DNA of 60,119 nucleotides from NCBI GenBank assembly GCA_964484795.1, contig CAZAFN010000007.1, forward strand, positions 1-60,119, given 5' to 3'. Shown piece after piece: positions 26,205 through 34,988 of the stretch. A program made the translations under genes and the position numbers. The notes under the pieces were generated by a model, which had not been told where the DNA came from, ran no database searches, and saw nothing but the letters and a program-made list of their open reading frames with translations. This DNA comes from CAZAFN01 sp964484795 (GTDB taxonomy: Bacteria > Pseudomonadota > Alphaproteobacteria > Methylaequorales > Methylaequoraceae). How positions within the stretch are numbered: position 1 is the first letter of the stretch; every line of letters starts with the position of its first letter.

Positions 26205-26862
26205 CACACGCATAACCTCCGTTTACTTCATCTTCTTTTACTCTAATACAATTATTCTGCATTCCAAACAACTCCATTTCCTCTTCTGTTGAAAGCATTC
26301 GAGGTAAATTTCTTGGAGGAGAAACCTCAGCCGGAACTGCATTCTGTGTTTGACGATCAGAATACCCGTTCTGAGGTTGATAAGCTCGACCATTAAAACT
26401 ATTGTAATAACTGTAAGGAATTGGAGCGGCTTGATCAATAGAATATTGAGGAAAGGGTGGTGGTGGGGCGGCTAGAAGTGGTGTTCCATTTGGTCCTACC
26501 ATATAGTATTGTCTTGCACTCCTATATATCGGATCATAATAAGTTGGAGCCATTTGTGGCACAGGCATTGGAGGTGGAATTGGAGAAAAGCTTTCATTCA
26601 AATTTTGATACTCTTGATTTTGATATTCCTGATCTGGAAGCGCATATTCTGGAACTTCAACCGCCTCTTCAATTATAATTGCCTCACTTTGTTCAGGCTC
26701 TTCATCATCTTCCCAAAAATTTACTGAATCGTATATGTACTCACCAGTTGACGTTACTGCATCCCAAGTGGAATCAATAGTAGAGTCTATTGTCTCGCAA
26801 GACGTAATAAATATAAACAAGCTTACCAGTAAGGATTTTTTTAAAAATCTAAAAAATTTCAT
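26191..26862 (-). CDS. Proline/tyrosine-rich predicted lipoprotein of unknown function
   Basis: About 223 residues, which I do not recognise. From the ATG at 26862 the start is MKFFRFLKKSLLVSLFIF followed by the lipobox ITSC, a clear lipoprotein signal; a TTG at 26871 is the alternative. Mature residues are acidic at first (WEDDEEPEQSEAIIIEEA), then carry YQNQEYQNL and several proline runs (PIPPPMPVPQMAP, AAPPPPFPQY). The end contains two cysteines. No enzymatic domain is visible. It overlaps the next lipoprotein by about 14 bp. Its position after lspA, whose product processes lipoproteins, is suggestive only. It may be a fast-evolving envelope linker protein. Confidence 0.7.
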   Translation of the reverse strand: MKFFRFLKKSLLVSLFIFITSCETIDSTIDSTWDAVTSTGEYIYDSVNFWEDDEEPEQSEAIIIEEAVEVPEYALPDQEYQNQEYQNLNESFSPIPPPMPVPQMAPTYYDPIYRSARQYYMVGPNGTPLLAAPPPPFPQYSIDQAAPIPYSYYNSFNGRAYQPQNGYSDRQTQNAVPAEVSPPRNLPRMLSTEEEMELFGMQNNCIRVKEDEVNGGYACDDFD

Positions 26863-26978
26863 CAACAACAACTATATATGGTATATGCCAAGCCATAATT
26901 ACTAATATTTAGTAGCAATTCTTAGTATATAGATAACATTAGTTTTAGCGTTTGAAAAGGGAATTATCATATTTGAGC
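26863..26978 (-). promoter_or_regulatory. Spacer between lspA and the lipoprotein genes
   Basis: This 116-bp AT-rich gap separates lspA from the next minus-strand gene and is the likely promoter region for the lipoprotein-M16-pgi-mutL run. It includes a 15-bp palindrome, TACTAA-TAT-TTAGTA (26900-26914), too weak and without a T-run to call a terminator. I see no small gene in it. Confidence 0.4.
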
Positions 26979-27452
26979 TTATTTTTCAAAGAAAATAAAT
27001 GAAAAGAAGATTATAGCTCCAATTGTTATGAATGCATCTGCAAAATTAAAAGATGGCCAATGATATTCAGAAGTATAATAAAAATCCAAAAAATCTACTA
27101 CAAAACCATTGAGAACTCTATCAATTCCATTACCAATCGCTCCACCTAAAATCAATGAAAGACTAGCATATTCAATTGGTTTGGTAGCTCTATAGATCAA
27201 ATAAATAATGTAAATACTTACAATGAAAGATAAAATCCCTAAATAAAATGACGCGTTAAATTGAGATAACAGACCAAAACTTATTCCCTTGTTTTCAACA
27301 TATACAAGATTAAACCCTTCAAAAACCCTAATACCTTCAAAAAAACTTTCTTTTTTAGAAACAACCAGATGTTTAGAGACCTGATCAAGAAAAACAACCA
27401 ATGACGAAAGAAAAATTGTTAGTACTACTTTTTTATTTATGGGTGACTTCAT
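26979..27452 (-). CDS. lspA: Lipoprotein signal peptidase (signal peptidase II)
   Basis: Inner-membrane aspartyl protease that cleaves prolipoprotein signal peptides before the lipidated cysteine. The 157 residues have four hydrophobic helices and the conserved NKGISFGLL at 54-62. The catalytic aspartates are Asp111 in GNGIDRV and Asp139 in FNFADAF. It overlaps the ileS end by 20 bp, the classic ileS-lspA pairing. The two predicted lipoproteins just downstream would be substrates. Confidence 0.95.
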   Translation of the reverse strand: MKSPINKKVVLTIFLSSLVVFLDQVSKHLVVSKKESFFEGIRVFEGFNLVYVENKGISFGLLSQFNASFYLGILSFIVSIYIIYLIYRATKPIEYASLSLILGGAIGNGIDRVLNGFVVDFLDFYYTSEYHWPSFNFADAFITIGAIIFFSFIFFEK

Positions 27453-30228
27453 CTATAACATTTTTACATCTTGAACACAGTTCTTGAGATTCAACCTTTT
27501 CTAAAAAAATTTTCCAGCATCTAGGACATTTCTTTCCATCACTCATTTGAATTTTTACTGCCAAATTATTATTTTCTGGAAATATATCAAAATTTTCATC
27601 TTTTTTCTCTGTTATAGACACTTCCGAAGCAATCAATATTTCATTTAAATCTATAGATTTTGCAATTTTTAAATATTCTTGGTCAGAAATATATATTGAA
27701 GCTTTAGCTTCAAGGCTGGACTTAATTTCCTTAAGGTTTCTTTTTTTCTCAACAGAAAAAGAAAAAGCATCCTTGATTACAGAAACCTTGTTCCAGATCT
27801 TTTCTAAATCATTATTTTTCCAATTTTTAGGTAATTCTTTCCTACTTAAAAGATGACAACTAAGCTCAGCATCACGATCTGTTTCCCGCCTCCAACACTG
27901 CCAGGCTTCCTCGGTAGTAAACGGTATAATTGGGGCCAACCAAATAATTAGGCATTCAAAAACATTCAACATAACTGTTTGGGTTGAATTATATAAATTT
28001 GAACTTTGAGAATCACAATAGAGACTGTCTTTTCGAATATCAAAGAAAAAAGCAGATAAATCCTTTGAACAAAAACTCAAAACTAGCTGAAATGCTTTAT
28101 TAAAATTAAATTCCTCAAAATATTGATTAACCTTAGAATTAATTTCAAAAAGTCTATGGCAAATATACTGTTCAAGTTTTGGGAGGTTTTTATGATCTAC
28201 ATTTTTGTTTTTGTCCCAATTTTGTAAATTCCCAAGTAAAAATCTAATAGTGTTTCTTATTTTTCTGTAACTTTCAGCATGTCTATCTAAATTCTCATAA
28301 CTAATTCTAATATCATCAAAATAATTAGAACTGGCCACCCAAATCCTTAAGATATCTGCACCATATTTTTTGATTACATCACTGGGTAAAATAACATTTC
28401 CAAGTGATTTAGACATTTTTTTTCCTTTTTCGTCAATAACAAAACCATGGGTTAACACTGATTTATAAGGACTTTTTCCATAAATTGCACAAGATTCCAA
28501 AAGCGAAGTTTGAAACCATCCTCTATGCTGATCAGAACCTTCCAAATAAAGATCAGCTTGATTTTTTATTCCCTCATTTTTTAAAACATAAACGTGACTA
28601 GAACCGGAATCAAACCAAACATCAAGTATTGCATCTACTTTCTCAAAATCTGAAGGATTATACTTTTCAGTAATAAAAACTTCATTAGGTTTCTTAAACC
28701 ATGAATCCAATCCCTCTTTTTTAAGAATCGACACAATTTTGCTGTTAACATTCTTATCAATTAAAGGTTTCTGATCCTTTTTAGATAAAAAAATCGTTAT
28801 AGGCACTCCCCATGACCTCTGCCTAGAAACACACCAATCTGGTCTGTCTTTAACCATTGACAAAATTCTATTCTTGCTATTTTCAGGCACCCATTTCACC
28901 ATTTCAATCTCTTTTATTGCATTGTCTCTTAAATTTTTTTTTTCCATTGAAATAAACCACTGGGAAGTAGCTCTAAAAATAAGAGGAGCCTTTGATCTCC
29001 ATGAATGTGGATAACTATGAGAAAAATCATTATTACTTATCAAATTCTTCTCTTCCTCTAATTTTTTAATAACCTCAATGTCAGCCTTAAAAATATGCAG
29101 ACCATTAAAAAAAGGAATGTCCTTTGTATATAACCCTTTTTCATCAACTGTACTTATGTTGTCGAGATTAAACTTTTGACCTACCTCAAAATCTTCCAAA
29201 CCATGATTAGGAGCTATATGGACAAAACCTGAACCTGTATCATCTGTAACATGCGAACTAGGAAAAAGGTTTATGTTAAAATTGTAACCTAAATTTCTTA
29301 AAGGATGTGAACAAACAATACTCCCAAATAAATCATTATCAATCATAGTAACTTTAAATTTCTTTATTTTGTGTAAAGAGACAAAATTATTTACTAAACT
29401 TTCTGACAAAATCAATTTCTCTCCTTTATGAAGATTGCAATCATCTATATCTTCATTGATCTCAAGTATCTGGTATTTTAAATTTGGAGAAAAGGCTAGA
29501 GCTCTATTACAAGGAATCGTCCACGGCGTCGTCGTCCAGATAACTACCGAAGTATTCTCTGAATAATTTTTTGTTGGAAATTTTACATAAATAGACCTAG
29601 ATATTTTTTCATGATATTCAATTTCCGCTTCGGCAAGTGCGGTTTGCTCAACAACTGACCACATCACAGGCTTAAAACCTAAATAAAGTTCTTTCGATTC
29701 TAGAAATTTTAAAAGTTCTTCTACAATGCTAACCTCCGCATCATTTGTCATTGTCAAATAAATTTTTTCCCAATCAGTTTGAATACCAAATCTTGCAAAC
29801 TGATCTTTTTGCTTTTCAACCCAGGATCCAGCAAACCTTCTACACTCTTCTCTAAAAATCTCTAAACTAATTTCTGCTTTTTTTTTCCCACTCTTTCTAA
29901 ATTTTTCTTCAACTTTCCACTCAATTGGCAAACCATGACAATCCCACCCAGGGATAAAATTTACATCAAATGAATCTTGGAATTTAGTCCTACAAACAAT
30001 ATCTTTTAAAATTTTATTTAAGGCATGGCCAAGATGAAGATCTCCATTTGCATAGGGCGGGCCATCATGTAAAATGTATTTTCTAAAATTAGAACTTTTC
30101 TCCTTAAGACTTTTATAAATATTTTTTTCTTTCCAAAAATCAATCCACAAATTTTCAGTTTGGGACAAATTAGCTTTCATCGAAAAAGTTGTCGAAGGCA
30201 AATTAATGGTTTTGGAAAAATCACTCAT
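27433..30228 (-). CDS. ileS: Isoleucyl-tRNA synthetase
   Basis: Class I aminoacyl-tRNA synthetase charging tRNA-Ile with editing of valine. Within 931 residues, HLGH (the HIGH motif) is at 65-68 and KMSKS near residue 602. The CP1 editing domain contains VIWTTTPWTIPCNRAL. A C-terminal zinc ribbon with two CxxC pairs (CPRC and CSRC, about 903-923) marks the bacterial type. It overlaps ribF by 8 bp and lspA by 20 bp, giving a tight MaoC-ribF-ileS-lspA unit. Confidence 0.98.
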   Translation of the reverse strand: MSDFSKTINLPSTTFSMKANLSQTENLWIDFWKEKNIYKSLKEKSSNFRKYILHDGPPYANGDLHLGHALNKILKDIVCRTKFQDSFDVNFIPGWDCHGLPIEWKVEEKFRKSGKKKAEISLEIFREECRRFAGSWVEKQKDQFARFGIQTDWEKIYLTMTNDAEVSIVEELLKFLESKELYLGFKPVMWSVVEQTALAEAEIEYHEKISRSIYVKFPTKNYSENTSVVIWTTTPWTIPCNRALAFSPNLKYQILEINEDIDDCNLHKGEKLILSESLVNNFVSLHKIKKFKVTMIDNDLFGSIVCSHPLRNLGYNFNINLFPSSHVTDDTGSGFVHIAPNHGLEDFEVGQKFNLDNISTVDEKGLYTKDIPFFNGLHIFKADIEVIKKLEEEKNLISNNDFSHSYPHSWRSKAPLIFRATSQWFISMEKKNLRDNAIKEIEMVKWVPENSKNRILSMVKDRPDWCVSRQRSWGVPITIFLSKKDQKPLIDKNVNSKIVSILKKEGLDSWFKKPNEVFITEKYNPSDFEKVDAILDVWFDSGSSHVYVLKNEGIKNQADLYLEGSDQHRGWFQTSLLESCAIYGKSPYKSVLTHGFVIDEKGKKMSKSLGNVILPSDVIKKYGADILRIWVASSNYFDDIRISYENLDRHAESYRKIRNTIRFLLGNLQNWDKNKNVDHKNLPKLEQYICHRLFEINSKVNQYFEEFNFNKAFQLVLSFCSKDLSAFFFDIRKDSLYCDSQSSNLYNSTQTVMLNVFECLIIWLAPIIPFTTEEAWQCWRRETDRDAELSCHLLSRKELPKNWKNNDLEKIWNKVSVIKDAFSFSVEKKRNLKEIKSSLEAKASIYISDQEYLKIAKSIDLNEILIASEVSITEKKDENFDIFPENNNLAVKIQMSDGKKCPRCWKIFLEKVESQELCSRCKNVIDEVTHK

Positions 30229-31147
30229 TTTTAACTATTTTGATATCTTTTATAATCTGATCCTTTAATTTCTCAATAGAATCAAATTTTTTTTCATGTC
30301 GTATAAATTGTTTAAAACTAACAGCTATCCTTTTTCCATAAATCTCCCTAGAAAAATTGAAAATGTGAACTTCCAGAAGTGGTTTGGTATTGTGGAAGGT
30401 TGGCTTTATACCATAATTTGCTATACCTAAAAAAATACTTTGTTTTTTCTTGTCAAATATTTTGACATCAACAGAATAAACTCCATAACACAAATCACAG
30501 TAGGCATTAACTCTTAAATTGGCCGTTCTAAAGCCTAATTGTCTGGCCTTTTCTTCCCCCTTAATAACTCTAGAGATTATCGTCCAATTTCTAGATAACA
30601 TACGGTTTGCTTTTTCTAAATCACCCAATCTTAGAAAAGATCTCACATTTGATGAGGATAATGCTAAATTGTCTTTTTTTATTTCTGATACTTTTGTAAA
30701 ATCAAACATTTTATAATTTTTAGAAAATTTTTGCATCACATCTACATTTCCACCTTGTTTATGACCAAATACAAAATCAAATCCTGTAACGATATGTTCA
30801 ACTTTTAAAAGATCAACTAAAAAGTTTTTTAAAAAATCGTCTGCTGAAACTTCAACCAAATTTAAATTAAAGTTAATATTTAACATAAAGTCTATATTTA
30901 AAGACTTTAATATTCCAACTTTGCTCCTAAATGGAGTTAGTCTAAAAAAACTAAATTTTTTTTTGAAATAACATTTTGGATGTGGCTCAAAAGTCAAAAC
31001 ACCAACTTTTTTCTTTTTCTCTTTAGCAATTTCTTTTGCCTTTTCTATGACCATTTGGTGTCCCAAATGAACTCCATCGAAATTTCCTATAGCCAAGACT
31101 GAATGATTGAAATTTTCTGGAAGTCTAAATGACCTAAAAACTTTCAT
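30221..31147 (-). CDS. ribF: Bifunctional riboflavin kinase / FAD synthetase
   Basis: Makes FMN and FAD from riboflavin. The N-terminal nucleotidyltransferase domain has AIGNFDGVHLGHQ at 19-31 and TGFDFVFGHKQGG. The C-terminal kinase domain contains ARQLGFRTANLRV, GVYSVDV and a conserved LLEVHIF...DIYGK-like stretch (LLEVHIFNFSREIYGKRI). At 308 residues it has normal length. FAD made here would serve SdhA (45650-47434). It overlaps the upstream hydratase gene by 4 bp. Confidence 0.95.
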   Translation of the reverse strand: MKVFRSFRLPENFNHSVLAIGNFDGVHLGHQMVIEKAKEIAKEKKKKVGVLTFEPHPKCYFKKKFSFFRLTPFRSKVGILKSLNIDFMLNINFNLNLVEVSADDFLKNFLVDLLKVEHIVTGFDFVFGHKQGGNVDVMQKFSKNYKMFDFTKVSEIKKDNLALSSSNVRSFLRLGDLEKANRMLSRNWTIISRVIKGEEKARQLGFRTANLRVNAYCDLCYGVYSVDVKIFDKKKQSIFLGIANYGIKPTFHNTKPLLEVHIFNFSREIYGKRIAVSFKQFIRHEKKFDSIEKLKDQIIKDIKIVKNE

Positions 31148-31596
31148 CTATTTTTTTTTGATTCTACTAAAATTTCTGCCTCCCCAGTCAATATTTTCTT
31201 TTCAGACTTAAAACATTCAGTTAGAAGCGTTACTCTTTTCCTCTCAATTTGCAAAGAAATAACTTTTACTTTTACAGTTAACAAATCGCCAATAAAAACA
31301 GGAGCTAAAAATTTTAAATTCTGCCGCAGATAAATACTTCCTGGTCCCGGAAGTTTGTTAGCAATAACCGTGGATATTAAACTCGCTGACAAAAAACCAT
31401 GTGCAATTCTTTTTTTAAATATTGTTTTTTTTGCATATTCCTCATCCATATGAACTGGATTGTGATCTCCAGTAACGTCGGCAAAGGTATTGATATCATT
31501 TTTAGTGATTGTTTTTGTTAGTGTAGCTTCTTGATTTAATTTTAAATCCTCAATAAAAAAACCCTCAAACTTTTCAAAAATTTTATTTTTGTTCAT
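31144..31596 (-). CDS. MaoC-family (R)-specific enoyl-CoA hydratase
   Basis: Single hot-dog protein of 150 residues. The hydratase-2 motif is clear: FADVTGDHNPVHMDEEYAKK (about 38-57) holds the catalytic Asp and His, and RIAHGFLSASLISTVIANKLPG follows. It resembles PhaJ-type hydratases, which make (R)-3-hydroxyacyl-CoA from trans-enoyl-CoA, but no PHA synthase is nearby. It is the first gene of the ribF-ileS-lspA operon, overlapping ribF by 4 bp. The physiological substrate is open. Confidence 0.85.
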   Translation of the reverse strand: MNKNKIFEKFEGFFIEDLKLNQEATLTKTITKNDINTFADVTGDHNPVHMDEEYAKKTIFKKRIAHGFLSASLISTVIANKLPGPGSIYLRQNLKFLAPVFIGDLLTVKVKVISLQIERKRVTLLTECFKSEKKILTGEAEILVESKKNR

Positions 31597-31656
31597 AAAA
31601 TTGTAAAATAATAATTGATTATATGTTAATTAATTACATATTTTTATAATAATACT
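31597..31656. promoter_or_regulatory. Divergent spacer with inverted repeat ATATGT-N9-ACATAT
   Basis: The 60-bp spacer between the MaoC gene (minus) and the sugar dehydrogenase gene (plus) contains a 6-bp inverted repeat at 31621-31626 and 31636-31641. It overlaps any promoter for either side and could be an operator. AT-richness makes chance plausible. Confidence 0.25.
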
Positions 31657-32823
31657 ATGAAAATTTTAGCATTTATTTTTCTTGCATTGTTTTTTTCAGA
31701 ATCAAGTTCTTCTGAAAAGATAAGCAATTATAGAAAATATAAAACATCCCAAGTCAAATATAAATTAGAGAAAGTTGCATCATCATTTGATTATCCCTGG
31801 GGATTGACATTTATAGACAAAGATAATTTATTAGTGACCGAAAAAAATGGAAGACTTGTTAAAGTCAACGTTAAAACAGGAAAAACTCTAGATATCAATC
31901 ATAACATTCAAAGCATTCGCTACGATGGGGAAAGTATTGCTTATCAACAAGGAGGTTTGTTGGATGTCTATTCTCACAATGATGGACACATATATTTTTC
32001 ATATAGCCACGATTTTAAAGAAACTATTGGTGCTGACAAGAAACCAAGTAAATCTTCAAGCACAGCAATTGCTAGAGGAAAACTATCAGGCAATGAAATA
32101 AAGAACCTTGAGATTCTTTTAGTAGGTAAACCAAAGATTCACACAAACAAACATTTTGGTTCTAGAATAGTTATTAAAGATGATTACCTTTTTGCTGGTT
32201 TTGGTGAGCGTGATGCCGGAATGATAGCTCAGGATCCAACTCAACATCCTGGAAGTATTATACGAATAAAAAAAGATGGTAGCATTCCGATAGATAATCC
32301 AACATTCAAAGATCATCCTGAATGGCTACCTGAAATTTACCTGATTGGGGTTAGAAATCCCCAAGGAATGGCTATTTCTCCGCACAATCAAGAAATCTAT
32401 TTCTCACAACACGGGCCAATGGGAGGTGACAACATTTCAAAAGTAACTTATGCCGCTAATTTTGGTTGGAAAGATGTCGCTTGGGGTGGTAGTGAATACT
32501 CAGGTAAAAAGATTGGAAATGTTCCTTTTAAAGACAAATACAATAAACCTATAATAACCTGGGTCCCGTCAATGGCCATCGGCAATATTCAATTTTATCA
32601 TGGGAATGCATTTCCAGAGTGGAAAGGTGATCTTATTGTTTCAGCCACAAAAGCGCAAATGTTATTGCGCTTAAATTTTGAGAATAATCAGATTGTAGAC
32701 AAAGAAATAATTCTTAAAGATAAGATTGGCAGAATTAGAGATTTTGAGATAGATCATAATGGAAATATTTTCATCATAACTGATGAATCAAATTCATCTT
32801 TATGGCGTATATCAGCAAAGTAA
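31657..32823 (+). CDS. PQQ-dependent aldose/glucose-sorbosone dehydrogenase-like protein
   Basis: Secreted beta-propeller of the soluble glucose/sorbosone dehydrogenase family (YliI-like), 388 residues. Signal peptide is about 1-19. Family landmarks are PWGLTFIDKDNLLVTEKNGRL split over two blades, QQGGLLDV, the presumed catalytic His in KHFGSRIVI, FGERDAG, GVRNPQGMAISP, GDNISKV and NFGWKDVAWG. The usual GHRNPQG is GVRNPQG here, a substitution worth noting. It would oxidise a sugar in the periplasm using PQQ. No PQQ synthesis genes are present in this window. It stands alone between two divergent or convergent minus-strand operons. Confidence 0.88.
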   Translation: MKILAFIFLALFFSESSSSEKISNYRKYKTSQVKYKLEKVASSFDYPWGLTFIDKDNLLVTEKNGRLVKVNVKTGKTLDINHNIQSIRYDGESIAYQQGGLLDVYSHNDGHIYFSYSHDFKETIGADKKPSKSSSTAIARGKLSGNEIKNLEILLVGKPKIHTNKHFGSRIVIKDDYLFAGFGERDAGMIAQDPTQHPGSIIRIKKDGSIPIDNPTFKDHPEWLPEIYLIGVRNPQGMAISPHNQEIYFSQHGPMGGDNISKVTYAANFGWKDVAWGGSEYSGKKIGNVPFKDKYNKPIITWVPSMAIGNIQFYHGNAFPEWKGDLIVSATKAQMLLRLNFENNQIVDKEIILKDKIGRIRDFEIDHNGNIFIITDESNSSLWRISAK

Positions 32824-32824
32824 T

Positions 32825-33736
32825 TTAATTTAAATCCAACAAAGCATCAGAAAATTCTTTTGCTTTAAAATCGACTAAATCCTCTTTTCTCTCCCCTGTT
32901 CCAATTGAAGTTATTGGGATTTTTAATTGTTCTGCAATTGGAACTAAAACGCCACCTTTTGCAGTCCCATCTAGCTTGGTAACTATTAAACTATCTATGT
33001 TACAGATATCTTTGAATACTTCTGCCTGTTTGATCGAGTTTTGCCCGATATTACCATCCAAAATTAATATTGTTTCTTGCGGATAATTTTCATTAATTTT
33101 TTTTATCACTCGAATTATCTTTGATAATTCATTCATCAAATCTGCTTTGTTGTGAAGTCTTCCAGCTGTATCAATTAATAAAACATCAAGCTTTTGCTTT
33201 TTTGCCTCTTCTACAGAACTATATGAAAGGGCAGCTGGGTCGGAACATTCCTTTCCTGAGAAAAAAATTGATTCTGTTCTATCCGCCCAAACTTTTAGCT
33301 GCTCAGTTGCAGCCGCTCTAAATGTATCAGCCGCAACGATTCCAACTTTTTTTCCTTGGCTCCCAAACTTGTGAGCAATCTTTCCAACCGTTGCCGTTTT
33401 TCCCACTCCATTAACACCAACGATCAATATTACGTAGGGAATTTTTTTAATCTTAAGTTGTTTTTCCAAAGGATTTAACAAATCAACTATTTTTTTTTTA
33501 ATAATCAATTTGACCTTATCTGCTGAAGGTTCAATCAACTTTGATTTTCTTAGTTCATAAATAATCTTTGATGAAAAATTAACACCAAGGTCTGATGAAA
33601 TCAGCAAATCCTCAAGTTCTTCAAGCGTGGAGTCATCAATTTTTTTACTCTTGAAAATTTTCTTTATGCCACCTGTAATTTTTTTAGATGACTTTGACAA
33701 TCCTCCACGTAATTTTTTTATCCACCCAAAAACCAT
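32825..33736 (-). CDS. ftsY: Signal recognition particle receptor FtsY
   Basis: SRP receptor GTPase that docks ribosome-nascent chains at the membrane. The 303 residues contain only the NG domain: helical N (about 30-95), the P-loop GVNGVGKT at 107-114, DTFRAAA, DTAGRLHNKADLM and TKLDGTAKGG. The acidic A domain of E. coli FtsY is absent, replaced by about 30 basic residues (MVFGWIKKLRGGLSKSSKK) that may bind the membrane. It follows mtaB by one base. Its partner Ffh is encoded 2.2 kb away on the opposite strand. Confidence 0.96.
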   Translation of the reverse strand: MVFGWIKKLRGGLSKSSKKITGGIKKIFKSKKIDDSTLEELEDLLISSDLGVNFSSKIIYELRKSKLIEPSADKVKLIIKKKIVDLLNPLEKQLKIKKIPYVILIVGVNGVGKTATVGKIAHKFGSQGKKVGIVAADTFRAAATEQLKVWADRTESIFFSGKECSDPAALSYSSVEEAKKQKLDVLLIDTAGRLHNKADLMNELSKIIRVIKKINENYPQETILILDGNIGQNSIKQAEVFKDICNIDSLIVTKLDGTAKGGVLVPIAEQLKIPITSIGTGERKEDLVDFKAKEFSDALLDLN

Positions 33737-33737
33737 T

Positions 33738-34985
33738 TTAAATTTCAGCCATTAATCTATCATTTTTTTTAGAAACAACTCTAACGCTTATAACGGATCC
33801 AATTGCTTTTTTCATGTTTAATTGGGCCTTCTCACCAATCAAAGAAACTTTGTAATAATCATCTGTGTAACTTTTTTTATTTGACTCAAATAAAATTTCA
33901 ACTTTTCTTCCTATTTTTTTTTTCATCAGATTGGATAAAATTTTTCTACTAGTTTTTCTAATTTTTTTAACTCTTTGGATCTTCAAGTTTTCATCTACTT
34001 GAGGCATTTTTGATGCCGGGGTCCCCTTCTTAGGTGAAAATGGGAAAATATGAACGTTTGAAAAATTACAATCCTCAATCAAATCTATGGTATTATTGAA
34101 GTTTTTTTCATTCTCAGTTGGAAAACCAACAATCACATCTGAACCAAAAGTCATTTCAGGTCTTGTCAATTTTATTTTCTTACAAATTTCTAAAACCTGC
34201 TCTCTTGAATGTCTCCGTTTCATTCTTTTTAAAATTAAATTATCACCAGATTGAAGGGAAAGATGAAGATGAGGCATCAATCTTTTTTCATATTTAAATA
34301 GGTACATTAAATCTTCATCTATTTCAGCTGGATCGACAGATGAAAGTCTGACTCGCATTAGATTAGGATGAATACTCAAAAGTCTTCTCAGCATACTTCC
34401 AAGCTTTGGTTTTCCAGGCAAATCTTCACCAAATGATGTTAAATCAACTCCAGTGAAAGTTATTTCTCTATAACCCATTTCAACTATCTTCTTTATTCTA
34501 TTAGAAATCTCTCCTATTGGAAGGCTAACTGCATCACCACGACCAAATGGAATGATGCAAAAAGTACATCTGTGATTACATCCTTGTTGGATCTGAAGAG
34601 TTGCACGAGTTCTACTGGTGGAATATTCAGAAACATCTGGAAATCTATATTTGGCATTTTTAATACCATTTATTTTTTTGTAAGAAAATAGTTGTGTTTT
34701 ATACCTATTATCAATAATTCTTCTGACATTTTTTAAATTTAAGAAACGTGTCTTGTCAACTTGGCTTGCACAACCTGTAACTATAATTTCATAATCTGGA
34801 TGAGTTTTGGCAACTTTGTTGATTTCATAAATTGACTTTTGGACAGCTTGATTGGTAACAGCACATGTATTTACAACAATTTTTTTTTGAAGATGATTTT
34901 TTGATAAAATGTTTTTAATTACCTCTGCCTCAGAAAAGTTCAATCTACAACCTAAATTTATTACTTTGGAAGATTTTTTAATCAT
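33738..34985 (-). CDS. mtaB: tRNA t6A37 methylthiotransferase MtaB
   Basis: Radical-SAM enzyme adding a methylthio group to t6A37 of tRNAs. The N-terminal UPF0004 domain supplies Cys13, Cys41 and Cys72 for one [4Fe-4S] cluster. The radical-SAM motif CNHRCTFC at 136-143 supplies the other. The DVIVGFPTE segment and a C-terminal TRAM domain follow. At 415 residues it is MtaB-sized, and the NLGCRLN start favours MtaB over MiaB or RimO. It lies between dapF (3 bp gap) and ftsY, a standard alphaproteobacterial order. Confidence 0.93.
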   Translation of the reverse strand: MIKKSSKVINLGCRLNFSEAEVIKNILSKNHLQKKIVVNTCAVTNQAVQKSIYEINKVAKTHPDYEIIVTGCASQVDKTRFLNLKNVRRIIDNRYKTQLFSYKKINGIKNAKYRFPDVSEYSTSRTRATLQIQQGCNHRCTFCIIPFGRGDAVSLPIGEISNRIKKIVEMGYREITFTGVDLTSFGEDLPGKPKLGSMLRRLLSIHPNLMRVRLSSVDPAEIDEDLMYLFKYEKRLMPHLHLSLQSGDNLILKRMKRRHSREQVLEICKKIKLTRPEMTFGSDVIVGFPTENEKNFNNTIDLIEDCNFSNVHIFPFSPKKGTPASKMPQVDENLKIQRVKKIRKTSRKILSNLMKKKIGRKVEILFESNKKSYTDDYYKVSLIGEKAQLNMKKAIGSVISVRVVSKKNDRLMAEI

Positions 34986-34988
34986 AAA

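Noticed and set aside
26900..26914. Palindrome TACTAA-TAT-TTAGTA as an lspA terminator
   Set aside because: The stem is 6 A/T-rich bp with no following T-run on the minus strand; chance is likely at this base composition.
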